A stretch of 64,000 nucleotides of DNA from contig ONAJ01000005.1 of the NCBI GenBank assembly GCA_900315775.1, positions 21,871 to 85,870 of the forward strand, given 5' to 3'. The position numbers and the translations under genes were made by a program. The DNA is from an uncultured Prevotella sp. GTDB lineage: Bacteria > Bacteroidota > Bacteroidia > Bacteroidales > Bacteroidaceae. Below, piece by piece: positions 1-9,500 of this stretch. Position 1 is the first letter of the stretch. Every line of letters starts with the position of its first letter. The notes beneath the pieces were generated by a model. It was not told where the DNA came from. It saw nothing but the letters and a program-made list of their open reading frames with translations, and ran no database searches.

Positions 1-949
1 GTCGGTAGCCGTTTAGGAAGTCATGGGCTGCCATACGACGTTTGCCGCTTAATTGAATTTCAAGGAGTTGCAATTGTAGGTCTGTGGTGTTGACGTAGAG
101 TGCACCGGAGTCTGTGACAATAGTGCCTGCCTCGTCGTTTGAGGGTCGTGTAGTCTTTGTGGTTTTATATACTTTCAGCTCTGTCACCTTGCCGTCGGGT
201 GTCACGAGTGTTGTCCACGCTCCTGGGTAGGGACTTAATCCGCGAATGAAGTCGTTGATGCGTTTGGCGTTTTGTTGCCAGTTTATGCGACAGGTGTCTT
301 TGAATATCTTCGGTGCTGTGGGCAGTTCTGTGTCGTCAGTCATCTGTTCCTGCGACATGCTCTCTACTCTACCGTCACCGCTGATGATAAGGTCTATAGT
401 CTTCACGGCAATTTCTGCACCAAGTGTCATCAGTCCGTCATATACGTCTTCTACGTTATAGTCATCGGCTATTGGGAAGCGCTCTTGCATTATGACACGT
501 CCCGTATCAATGTCGTGATCAAGGAAGAAGGTGGTGACGCCTGTTTCCTTCTCGCCGTTGATGATTGCCCAGTTTATTGGTGCTGCGCCACGATATTTCG
601 GCAGTAGTGCTGCGTGGACATTGAAGGTGCCGTAGCGCGGCATTGCCCACACCACTTCGGGTAGCATACGGAAAGCGACAACGACTTGTAGGTCGGCACG
701 ATATTCGCGTAGCTGCTGGAGGAAAATTTCGTCCTTCATCTTCACTGGCTGCAGCACGGGGATATTGTTTTCCAAGGCATAGGTCTTTACCTGCGAGGGT
801 TGTAGTGTCTCATGATGACGTCCTACGGGTTTGTCGGGTTGTGTTACTACTGCTACAACGTTATATCCTCCTTCTACAAGTCGGCTTAGTGTTCCCACCG
901 CGAACTCGGGGGTTCCCATGAAGATTATTCTCAAGTCTTTCTTATCCAT
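1..949 (-). CDS. fmt: methionyl-tRNA formyltransferase (3' end cut by window)
   Basis: This enzyme transfers a formyl group from 10-formyl-tetrahydrofolate to Met-tRNA(fMet) for translation initiation in the cytoplasm. About 316 codons are visible, close to the family's usual full length, so only the last few residues are missing. The N-terminus reads MDKKDLRIIFMGTPEFAV, and the core has the formyltransferase signature HAALLPKYRGAAPINWAI with the catalytic Asn-x-His, followed by the DIDTG motif. The C-terminal domain keeps the KRRMAAHDFLNGY segment typical of Fmt. The ATG at 947-949 directly precedes the family's beta-strand/GTPEF motif. The ClC channel gene lies 10 bases upstream on the same strand, so the two are probably cotranscribed. 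Confidence 0.93.
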   Translation of the reverse strand, partial: MDKKDLRIIFMGTPEFAVGTLSRLVEGGYNVVAVVTQPDKPVGRHHETLQPSQVKTYALENNIPVLQPVKMKDEIFLQQLREYRADLQVVVAFRMLPEVVWAMPRYGTFNVHAALLPKYRGAAPINWAIINGEKETGVTTFFLDHDIDTGRVIMQERFPIADDYNVEDVYDGLMTLGAEIAVKTIDLIISGDGRVESMSQEQMTDDTELPTAPKIFKDTCRINWQQNAKRINDFIRGLSPYPGAWTTLVTPDGKVTELKVYKTTKTTRPSNDEAGTIVTDSGALYVNTTDLQLQLLEIQLSGKRRMAAHDFLNGYR

Positions 950-959
950 ATTTATTATA

Positions 960-2738
960 TTACTCTGCACTCATGTCTGCCACCATCTGACGATACTGCG
1001 AATAGAGTCGCGAATGCGTGATATATCCTACCAGTATGCCGTTGCTGTCTTCTACGGGCAGCATGGTGGCTTTTGTCTGTTCAAACTTATGCATGACCTC
1101 CTCGACGGAATCGTTAACACCGAGTTTCGCCTGTGGCTGACACATTAGCTGATACACCTCAAAGTGGTTGTATAGTTCTGTGCGGAACATTATGTTTCGT
1201 ATGTTATTGATATGTACTTCGCCGAGCAGTCGTCCTACTGTGTCGAGTACGGGCAGCACAGGCATCTTACTGCGGCTTATGGCGTGAACGAGACGTTGGA
1301 GCGACATGTCTGGCTGTACGTAAGTAAACTCCGTATCAACGATGCTCTCAAGACTCATCAGCGTCAGTGCTGCGTGATCCGTATGGTGAGTTATCAGTTT
1401 TCCTTCACGAGCAAGACGCATGCCGTAGATGCTGTGCGGCTCGAAAATGTTTATGGTAAGGAAGGCGAAAATGCTTACCACCATAAGAGGTATGAACATA
1501 GCATAGCCTCCCGTGAGTTCCGCGATGAGGAATACTCCCGTTAGCGGGGCATGCATAACACCAGCCATCACCGCCGCCATTCCCAGCATAGCGAAGTTCT
1601 TCTCTGGAATGTAAATACCTATCTGTTCCATATTCCACACTCGGGCAAAGAAGAAACCTCCGACGGCACCGATGAACAGCGATGGTGCGAAAGTACCGCC
1701 GCAGCCACCGCCACCGTTTGTAGCCGACGTTGCGAACACCTTAGTGGCGAGGACGAAGAAGATGTAGAGCACCAGCCACCTGCCGTCACCGGCAAAGATA
1801 GAGTTGTTCATCACCTGAGCCCAGTCAGCCTCGGTCTTTCCATTAAGAAGGATGTTTATGCTGGAGTAGCCCTCGCCGTAGAGCGCAGGAAAAAGGAATA
1901 TCAGCATGCTGAGGACTATGCCGCCCAGGAGCAGTCGCTGGTAAGAATGGCGCAGTCGCGAGAAGATGCCCTCGCAGAAGTTCATGGTGCGTATGAAGTA
2001 CAAACTTATCAATCCACCAAAAACGCCCAACAGTATGTATGCCGGCACACGTTCTATCATCCACCCGTCGCTCATAGTGTATTGGAACAGCGAGTCGGAG
2101 CCGTTGAAGAGATAGTTAAAGAGTACCGCAGTGACGGCGCTGACGAGGATAGGTAGCAGCGACGCCATAGTAAGGTCAATCATTAGCACCTCGAGGGTGA
2201 ACACCAATCCTGCTATCGGGGCCTTGAAGATGCCCGCAATGGCGGCGGCAGCACCACAGCCCACGAGGAGCATCAGTGTACGGTTGTCCATCTTGAACGC
2301 CTTACCCAAATTGCTGCCTATGGCGGAGCCGGTGAGCACGATAGGCGCCTCGGCACCCACAGAACCACCGAACCCGATAGTTATTGCCGATGCTATTACA
2401 GAACTCCACATATTGTGTGCTTTCAGTCGGCTACGTTTTGAGGATATGGCATAGAGGATGCGTGTAATACCGTGAGAAATGTTGTCCTTGACAATGTGTT
2501 TTATAAATAGCGATGTGAGATAGATACCTATGACTGGATAAACCAAATAGAGCCAGTTGACGTCGTTAGCAACAAAGCCCGACGTCAGGAGGAGCTGTAT
2601 CTGACGTATTATCCAGTGGAGCACAAAGGCAGCAACGGCGGCGAAGAAACCCACAAAGACAGCTAGCAACAAGACGAACTGCTTGTCGCTGACGTGACTT
2701 TCGCGCCACTCTACTATTCTTCGTATAAAGGTTATCAA
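960..2738 (-). CDS. ClC-family chloride channel/antiporter with CBS domains
   Basis: This is an inner-membrane chloride transporter of 592 aa. About ten hydrophobic helices span residues 20-430. The selectivity-filter and gating motif is GSVGAEAP (about 125-132), a variant of GxEGP with the gating glutamate at E130, and GTFAPSLF (about 348-355) matches the GxFxP motif. Residues about 465-585 form a pair of CBS domains, which in this family bind nucleotides and regulate transport. The start codon is TTG: no in-frame ATG lies nearby, and a GAGAG ribosome-binding sequence precedes it. It begins 4 bases after the stop of the YrdC-type gene. Whether it is a channel or an H+/Cl- exchanger cannot be decided from sequence alone. 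Confidence 0.9.
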   Translation of the reverse strand: MITFIRRIVEWRESHVSDKQFVLLLAVFVGFFAAVAAFVLHWIIRQIQLLLTSGFVANDVNWLYLVYPVIGIYLTSLFIKHIVKDNISHGITRILYAISSKRSRLKAHNMWSSVIASAITIGFGGSVGAEAPIVLTGSAIGSNLGKAFKMDNRTLMLLVGCGAAAAIAGIFKAPIAGLVFTLEVLMIDLTMASLLPILVSAVTAVLFNYLFNGSDSLFQYTMSDGWMIERVPAYILLGVFGGLISLYFIRTMNFCEGIFSRLRHSYQRLLLGGIVLSMLIFLFPALYGEGYSSINILLNGKTEADWAQVMNNSIFAGDGRWLVLYIFFVLATKVFATSATNGGGGCGGTFAPSLFIGAVGGFFFARVWNMEQIGIYIPEKNFAMLGMAAVMAGVMHAPLTGVFLIAELTGGYAMFIPLMVVSIFAFLTINIFEPHSIYGMRLAREGKLITHHTDHAALTLMSLESIVDTEFTYVQPDMSLQRLVHAISRSKMPVLPVLDTVGRLLGEVHINNIRNIMFRTELYNHFEVYQLMCQPQAKLGVNDSVEEVMHKFEQTKATMLPVEDSNGILVGYITHSRLYSQYRQMVADMSAE

Positions 2739-2742
2739 ACTA

Positions 2743-3312
2743 TTACTCTCTGATTATTGTTACTTCGCCATTTTTAGTGAGGCGTATTATACTTGACGGT
2801 TTATGAGGTTTATGTTCCTGACGACGCGACCAACACACATAATCTACGGCATCGATTATCTCCTGCGAGATATCGCAGTAGTTTTGTGCCGCAGGCTGTC
2901 CGCTGATGTTGGCACTCGTCGAGACCACAGGTTTCTGGAAGCGGTAGCACAGTTCCTTAGAGAATGGTTCGCGAGTGATGCGCATAGCTATGCTGCCGTC
3001 TTCGGCAACGAGGTTGTTGGCAAGATTCGTGGCGTTGTCGAGAATTACCGTAGTAGGTTTCACCGCCAGTTCCATAAGGTCCCACGCAACACCCGGCACG
3101 TCGCGGACATAGCGTTGCAGTCGTACGTCGCTGTCCACAAGACAAATCATAGCCTTTGAGTCGTCGCGCTGTTTTATCTTATATATACGTGCCACAGCCT
3201 CAGCATTTGTGGCATCGCATCCTATTCCCCAGACAGTATCGGTGGGGTAAAGAATCACCCCACCCTTACGCATTGTCTCTACTGCCTGTCTTATATCGTC
3301 TTCCTGTTTCAT
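2743..3312 (-). CDS. tsaC: YrdC/Sua5-family L-threonylcarbamoyladenylate synthase
   Basis: This protein of 189 aa probably makes threonylcarbamoyl-AMP from threonine, bicarbonate and ATP, the first step of t6A modification at position 37 of ANN-decoding tRNAs. It carries the YrdC signature GGVILYPTDTVWGIGCDATN near the N-terminus and the KxR/SxxN-type nucleotide pocket (KQRDDSKAMICLV, then STSANISGQPA). It lacks the extra C-terminal Sua5 domain. The start is fixed by a TAATG overlap with the stop of the upstream ROK gene; the in-frame TTG further upstream lies inside that gene. The close paralogue YciO cannot be excluded without an alignment. Confidence 0.85.
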   Translation of the reverse strand: MKQEDDIRQAVETMRKGGVILYPTDTVWGIGCDATNAEAVARIYKIKQRDDSKAMICLVDSDVRLQRYVRDVPGVAWDLMELAVKPTTVILDNATNLANNLVAEDGSIAMRITREPFSKELCYRFQKPVVSTSANISGQPAAQNYCDISQEIIDAVDYVCWSRRQEHKPHKPSSIIRLTKNGEVTIIRE

Positions 3313-4292
3313 TATATTTCCCAACCAATAGCACTTGCACCAAGGACAGCGGCACTTGAGCCGTCGAGTCCAGAAACGAGGAACTGTGCCTTACCCTTGA
3401 AAATAGGCATTACGTGCTCGTCGTAGCTCTTCTTTATAGGCTCCATGATAAGGTCGCCTGCCTTTGTCATTCCACCGAAGAAGATGAATGCCTCGGGACT
3501 TGCGAAGGCAGCGAAGTCGGCACATGCCTCACCGAGCATCTTTCCTGTGAAGTCGTAGATTTTCTTTGCCAGAGCATCACCCTTGCTGGCGGCTATAGAA
3601 ACGTCGAGAGAGGTTATCTTCTGTGGGTCGAGTTCGCGGAGTAGTGAAGGCTCTGTACTCTTCTCGAGGAACTCCACAGCAGAACGTGCCACACCCGTTG
3701 CCGAGCAGTATGCCTCAAGACAGCCCTTTCTGCCACATCCGCAGAGACGTCCGTTCTCACGACACATCGTTACGTGTCCCAGCTCGCCAGCGAAACCATC
3801 GCAGCCATATACCAGCTGTCCGTTGATGACGATGCCCGAGCCCACTCCAGTACCGAGGGTAAGGACGATGAAGTTCTTCATACCGCGTGCTACACCATAG
3901 GTCATCTCGCCCACAGCAGCAGCATTAGCGTCGTTGGTAAGTCCAACGGGAATGTTGTTGAGACGCTCGCTGAAGAGCTTTGCCAGAGGCACCACGCAGT
4001 CATGTGCCCACGGCAGATTCGGAGCATACTCTATTGTTCCGTTGTAGTAGTTTCCGTTAGGAGCACCAATACCCATAGCCTTGATAAGGTCTATGCCGCC
4101 AACCTCATCGATGATGACCTGAAGGGCATCAATACAGGCATCGACATAATCTTCTACCTTAGCGTAACCTTGTGTCTTAATGGCTGTAGTAGCCTTGATT
4201 TCACCGCGTGCGTCAACGATGCCAAACACTGAATTTGTACCTCCTAAGTCTAAACCTATAACGTAGGGCTTTGTTGTTGATTGAGTATTCAT
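3312..4292 (-). CDS. ROK-family sugar kinase, probable glucokinase
   Basis: This cytoplasmic kinase of 326 aa phosphorylates a hexose, most likely glucose, with ATP. The phosphate-binding motif GLDLGGTN lies at residues 13-20, the catalytic aspartate sits in NDANAAA (about D121), the second phosphate loop is LTLGTGVGSG, and the ROK zinc site CGCGRKGC spans about 184-191. The motif set is complete, so it should be a kinase and not a ROK repressor; there is no N-terminal helix-turn-helix. It is the first gene of a minus-strand operon running through the YrdC-type gene, the ClC channel and fmt. A TAnnTTTG promoter box lies at 4333-4340. Confidence 0.9.
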   Translation of the reverse strand: MNTQSTTKPYVIGLDLGGTNSVFGIVDARGEIKATTAIKTQGYAKVEDYVDACIDALQVIIDEVGGIDLIKAMGIGAPNGNYYNGTIEYAPNLPWAHDCVVPLAKLFSERLNNIPVGLTNDANAAAVGEMTYGVARGMKNFIVLTLGTGVGSGIVINGQLVYGCDGFAGELGHVTMCRENGRLCGCGRKGCLEAYCSATGVARSAVEFLEKSTEPSLLRELDPQKITSLDVSIAASKGDALAKKIYDFTGKMLGEACADFAAFASPEAFIFFGGMTKAGDLIMEPIKKSYDEHVMPIFKGKAQFLVSGLDGSSAAVLGASAIGWEI

Positions 4293-4332
4293 AATTGTAC
4301 TTATTATTTTTGTTAAACTTTTTCTTGATGGG

Positions 4333-4340
4333 CAAAGTTA
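4333..4340 (-). promoter_or_regulatory. -7 box of the ROK-tsaC-clc-fmt operon
   Basis: On the minus strand this reads TAACTTTG, a match to the Bacteroidota -7 consensus TAnnTTTG. It lies 40 bases before the ROK start codon in the divergent spacer shared with the LysE gene. Confidence 0.55.
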
Positions 4341-4404
4341 AGGATTTTATACAACATAAACAAAACTTTTAGGCTCATTTTTTGCGAGATAATAAAATAA
4401 TTAC

Positions 4405-4412
4405 TATTTTTG
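4405..4412 (+). promoter_or_regulatory. -7 box of the LysE gene, near-leaderless
   Basis: The box reads TATTTTTG and only 8 bases separate it from the ATG at 4421. Transcription in Bacteroidota usually starts about 7 bases past this box, so the transcript would begin almost at the start codon. This supports the ATG over the upstream in-frame TTG at 4382, which lies before the box. Confidence 0.5.
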
Positions 4413-4420
4413 CAGACGAT

Positions 4421-5083
4421 ATGCCATTCCATGTACCAATAAACATCCTTGATTTTATATTCAAGGGAATACTCATCGGAATGATAGCATCAGCACCGAT
4501 GGGGCCTGTTGGAGTTCTGTGTGTTCAGAGAACGCTCAACAAGGGCAGATGGTATGGTTTAGTAACAGGAATAGGAGCAGCAATAAGCGATATTTTCTAT
4601 GCGGGAGTGACGGGCTTCGGAATGGCATTCGTCATGGATTTTATTAACGACGACCGCAACCGTTTCTACCTACAGATCATTGGTTCGCTGATGCTTCTGG
4701 GCTTCGGGTGGTTCACCTATAGGAGTGACCCCACGAAGAATATGCACAAGTCGGGACAGAAGAAGGGAACGCTGTTGCACAACTGCTTTACGGCCTTCCT
4801 CGTGACGTTCTCGAACCCACTTATTATCTTCCTTTTTATGGCGCTGTTCGCACAGTTTGCCTTCGTGCTGCCCAACCACCCTTTCGAGATGTTCGTTGGA
4901 TTTTTGAGCATCGTGGCGGGAGCGTTAGCATGGTGGTACGGACTGACGTGGCTCGTGGATAAGATTAAGGTGAAGTTCGACGACTTAGGAATACGACTCA
5001 TTAACCAAGTTATAGGTGTTATCGTCATATTCTGTTCCATAATCATGCTGCTCGGAACAGTAACAAACCTCTACAGATTCTAA
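4421..5083 (+). CDS. LysE-family exporter
   Basis: This inner-membrane protein of 220 aa has about six hydrophobic segments and the N-terminal LysE/RhtB-like motif SAPMGPVGVLCVQRTLNKG in the first helix and loop. The family exports amino acids and related small molecules; the substrate here is unknown. The ATG at 4421 is chosen because the in-frame TTG at 4382 lies upstream of the predicted promoter box. A DUF4924 gene follows 3 bases downstream and rfbD comes next, so the three are probably one transcript. Confidence 0.83.
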   Translation: MPFHVPINILDFIFKGILIGMIASAPMGPVGVLCVQRTLNKGRWYGLVTGIGAAISDIFYAGVTGFGMAFVMDFINDDRNRFYLQIIGSLMLLGFGWFTYRSDPTKNMHKSGQKKGTLLHNCFTAFLVTFSNPLIIFLFMALFAQFAFVLPNHPFEMFVGFLSIVAGALAWWYGLTWLVDKIKVKFDDLGIRLINQVIGVIVIFCSIIMLLGTVTNLYRF

Positions 5084-5086
5084 AAG

Positions 5087-5638
5087 ATGTACGTATCACA
5101 GCAACTCAGAAAGAACAACATAGCAGAGTTCCTGCTCTACATGTGGCAGGTGGAGGACATCATACGCGCCTATGACTGCTCACTAACACGCATCAGAAGA
5201 GAGTATATAAACCAGTTTGAATACACCGATGAACAGAAAGAAGAGATGACCGACTGGTATGGTAATCTGGTAAAGATGATGAACCAGGAAGGTGTGAGAG
5301 CCGGAGGCCATCTGCAGATAAACCGTATCGTACTACAACAGCTCGAGGAACTGCACAACCAACTGCTCGACAGCGGAAAGTTCCCTTTCTACAATAGCGA
5401 ATACTACAGGGTGCTGCCCTACATCGTGGAGCTGAGAAACAAAGAAAAATCAGAACAGGAAAAGACATCGGAGATAGAGACGTGTTTCAATGCGCTCTAT
5501 GGCACCATGATGCTGAAACTGCAGAAGAAAGAGATATCGCCAGACACACAACACGCTATAAAGGAAATATCCACGTTGCTCGGTATGTTGTCTGACTACT
5601 ATAAAAAAGATAAAAACGGAGAACTTAAATTCGAATAG
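5087..5638 (+). CDS. DUF4924 family protein
   Basis: This is a 183-aa soluble, mostly helical protein. It begins MYVSQQLRKNNIAEFLLYMWQ and continues with IIRAYDC and a charged helical C-terminus, which matches my recollection of the Bacteroidota family DUF4924. No catalytic motif, signal peptide or membrane segment is visible, and the function is unknown. It lies between the LysE exporter and rfbD with spacings of 3 and 4 bases, so cotranscription is likely, but the neighbours do not point to a shared pathway. Confidence 0.8.
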   Translation: MYVSQQLRKNNIAEFLLYMWQVEDIIRAYDCSLTRIRREYINQFEYTDEQKEEMTDWYGNLVKMMNQEGVRAGGHLQINRIVLQQLEELHNQLLDSGKFPFYNSEYYRVLPYIVELRNKEKSEQEKTSEIETCFNALYGTMMLKLQKKEISPDTQHAIKEISTLLGMLSDYYKKDKNGELKFE

Positions 5639-5642
5639 TACT

Positions 5643-6488
5643 ATGAACATTTTAGTAACAGGCTGTAACGGTCAACTTGGAAATGAGATAAGACTGCTCG
5701 AGAATGAGCATAGTGAGTGGAAGTTTTTCAACACCGACGTTGAGGAGCTCGACATAACAAACCAACTCGCCGTAGAACAGTATGTGGCGCAAAACGCCAT
5801 CGACGGCATAATAAACTGTGCCGCATATACCGCTGTTGACAAGGCTGAAGAGGACAAGGAGAAGGCTACGACGCTGAACATGGTAGCACCGGCATTCCTG
5901 GCAGCTGCCGTAGAGAAACGCGACGGATGGATAATACAGATATCCACAGACTACGTCTTCGATGGCAAGGCACACACTCCGTATAAAGAGGACGACACAC
6001 CCTGTCCCGACTCTGTCTATGGTTCTACGAAGCTGGCAGGAGAACTCGGAGCACAGAAGTTCTGCAGAAAAGCTGTGATAATACGTACCGCATGGCTCTA
6101 CTCGTCGTTTGGCAACAACTTCGTAAAGACAATGCAAAGGTTAGGTCGTGAGCGCGAGGAGCTGGGTGTCATTTTCGACCAGATAGGCACGCCGACATAT
6201 GCAGCCGACTTGGCAAAGGCTATCCTTACTATTATAAAAGAAGGTATAAAGCCCGGCACATATCACTACTCTAACGAGGGGGTCTGCTCATGGTACGACT
6301 TCGCAATAGCCATCCACCGCATGAGTGGCATAAAGTGTAACGTGAAGCCCCTGCACACACAGGAGTACCCCACCCCTGCAAATCGTCCTGCGTACTCTGT
6401 TCTTGACAAGACAAAAATCAAACATACTTATAATATAGCTATTCCACATTGGGAAACATCACTAAAAGAGTGTATAGATAAAATCTAA
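5643..6488 (+). CDS. rfbD: dTDP-4-dehydrorhamnose reductase
   Basis: This enzyme reduces dTDP-4-dehydro-L-rhamnose to dTDP-L-rhamnose with NAD(P)H, the last step in making the rhamnose donor for surface glycans. The 281-aa length is normal. It has the Rossmann motif TGCNGQLG at the N-terminus, the STDYVFDG segment, and the short-chain dehydrogenase YxxxK catalytic pair in VYGSTKLAGE. The other rml genes are not in the window. It ends 13 bases before the large secreted protein gene. Confidence 0.93.
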   Translation: MNILVTGCNGQLGNEIRLLENEHSEWKFFNTDVEELDITNQLAVEQYVAQNAIDGIINCAAYTAVDKAEEDKEKATTLNMVAPAFLAAAVEKRDGWIIQISTDYVFDGKAHTPYKEDDTPCPDSVYGSTKLAGELGAQKFCRKAVIIRTAWLYSSFGNNFVKTMQRLGREREELGVIFDQIGTPTYAADLAKAILTIIKEGIKPGTYHYSNEGVCSWYDFAIAIHRMSGIKCNVKPLHTQEYPTPANRPAYSVLDKTKIKHTYNIAIPHWETSLKECIDKI

Positions 6489-6501
6489 AACAAATTAATT
6501 T

Positions 6502-9500
6502 ATGAACAAACGAAGTTTTATTATGCTGGTATTCGCCATACTGATGGCTATAATACCAGCAACGGCACAAAATGTGAGTGCCCTGAAAAAGCTGCCTAAG
6601 GCTAACACTTCGACAAAGCAAGTTGCGACGCTGAAGGAGGCTAAGGGCACAACACAAAAGAAACTTTCTGCAACAGAACTGCAAAAGGGCGTCATCAAAG
6701 CCCTGCACGAAAAGAAGCAGAAAGCAGCACGTAAAAAGGTAAAGGCAGAAAAGATGCCTAAGAGAGTTGTTAAAGAAGCAGTATCAGCTACTCCTGTTTC
6801 TGTTCCTTACGAAGCAAATTTCCTGTACTCTTCAGAAGCGTTCGAGGAAGATTTCATCGTCATCAACAACAACGACGACTTATCGGACGGAGAGCCATGT
6901 ACGTGGAAGTGGAGCGGAAGTGGCGGTGCTTACTACTCGTATAACATGGATGGAGAAACACCTGCCGATGACTACCTGGTATTGCCAGTAAGTCTGGAGG
7001 GCGGAGTAACCTACGAGGTTACTGTAAATGCCGCTACATGGAACTACCCAGAAGTGTTCGAGGTTGTAGCTGGTACAGAGTGTTCTGCAGCAGGACTTAC
7101 CACGACAATTATCGGAAGCACTACTCCTGATGACGAGCCTGCCAACTATAGCGGCACCTTCACACCGGAGACAACTGGCACATATTATGTTGCTGTACAC
7201 TGTACCTCTGAGGCTGACAAGAACATGCTCAGCATATATAAATTTGTTATCGACGTGGCTCCAGCACCCGGATCACCCGCTGCCATCACAGAGTTCTCTG
7301 TTGAACAGACTCCCGGCGAACTTAAAAACACTATAACGTTCACTGCTCCTACGCAGGATGTCAGCGGCAACGATTTGACAGGCGACATGACTGTTACCGT
7401 AATCCGTAACGGCGAGGTGGCTGGTACTGTAAGCGACGTACTTCCTGGTTCGGAAAAAAGTTTCGTCGATGAGGTTACTAAAACGGGAAGATACAACTAT
7501 CTGCTGTATGCAACGAACACAGCCGGCAAGGGACGTACAAGCGAAGGAAAGTCGGTAATAGATGTCATGCCGAAGGACGTTCCGTACATCGTAAACTTCG
7601 AAGATGAAGATGAATTCAACGAGTTCACTATCATCGATAACAACGAAGACGATTACACTTGGGAATACTCCAGCTATGACAGCGCGGCAAAGTATCACTA
7701 TTCTTGGGACTTTGATGGCGACGACTACCTCATATCAAATCCTCTTAACCTGGAGGCAGGAAAGAGCTACAATGTAACTATCCTCGCAGCTACCGAGGGA
7801 GAGTCATACACCGAGAAATTTGATATTGTGGCAGGTATGAGTCCTACAGTAGAAGGTCTTAACATCAGCGTTATCGGAGAGACAGAGGTTACATCACCGG
7901 AATACAGCGAATACACAGGAACATTTACTGCTGCAGAAACAGGAGTGTATTATGTTGCTGTACACGCCACTTCTGCTCCAAACAACTTCTATCTTAAGGT
8001 TTCTGAATTCAAGGTAGAAAAGGGTGCAGAACCTACTGCTCCTGCTGCTCCCGAGGTAGAAGCCGTCGCAGCCGAGATGGGTGAACTGAAAGCTTACATA
8101 ACAGTTACAGCTCCTACAAAGACTGTTGAAGGCAACGAGCTTGCCTCTATCAGCAAGATGGAACTTTATCGCGACGATGTGCTTGTTTCTGAAACAAACA
8201 GTGTTACTCCTGGCGGAGTCATGAAATACGAGGATCAGACATTTGAGAATCCAGGTCTCTACAAATACCACGCTGTAGCATACAACGAAAGTGGTAATGG
8301 TCTTAAGAGCGAAAAGACAAATACATGGGTTGGTACCGACGAGCCTGCAGCTCCTGAAACAATGACTGCTGTTGACAACGGTACATCTATCGACTTCGTC
8401 TGGAGTCCTGTTACTAATGTAGGTATGCACGGAGGATACGTTAATCCGGACAATGTTACATACAACATCTGGAGTCTTTACGTTTCACCATATATGGTAT
8501 TCTTCATGGACAAGTTGGGTAGCGTGGATGCACCACAGACATCTCTTAACGTGGAGATGAACACCGACGAAGGCGAACAGGGATACTCTTACTTCGCTGT
8601 TAAACCAACAAACGAAGCTACACAGGATGAGGATAAGTCTGACTGGAACGCTGTCGCAGTGTTTACAGGTAAACCTTACGAGAATGTAGCAGAAAGCTAC
8701 ACAGGTGGTGAGTTACACTACTTCTGGGAGACAAATGGTCTGCAGCTTATTACTTCATACGCAGCTGATATGGACAACGCTGCACTCGCACTCCTTACGA
8801 GAGAGACAGGAACGATTTCCCTCGTATCAGGTAAGATAGACACCAAGGATGCAAAATCGCCAATGCTGGTATTCAGCGCTCTAAGCCCTAACATCGACAA
8901 GCTCTATATTATGGACCGTGCCGACGGAAACGGTTCGTGGAATCTCATTGCTACGTTAAATCTCACTGACGATTACAACACATATCAGGTTGCTCTTCCT
9001 GATCTTATTGGTAGTAAACGTTACGGACAGATTGCTTTCGCAGCACAATATAATAATGCTGCTGTAATTGAAGATGGCGAAATAACTAATCCTGGTGACT
9101 TTATTTACTTAGACAACATCCGTATAGGAGACTTCGCAGATAACGACCTCAGAGTAAACGTTTCTGCTCCTGAGAAAGTATTTGCAGGACAGCCTATCAG
9201 CCTCTACATAAAGGTTGAGAACGCAGGTTTGAAAGATGCTTCAAGCTATACCCTTAAGGTTACAACTAAGGGCACAGATGTCATCAACGAGACAATAACA
9301 GAACCTCTGACTGCCTTCGACTATGCTCTGTTCAGAATAGACGTAATGACATCAGTTTATGACGAGGCTGGTGACCTGCCTATCACAGTATCTATAGAAA
9401 ATGATGCAGAGCAGAGACCTGAGGACAACACCATAAGCGGTATCGTTGCCGTTATGGAACCTGACGTCGTAGCACCAACAAATCTCCTCGCCGAGAGCAA

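Noticed and set aside
246-921. Plus-strand open frames over the first kilobase
   Set aside because: They are antisense to fmt, whose motifs are clear on the minus strand.
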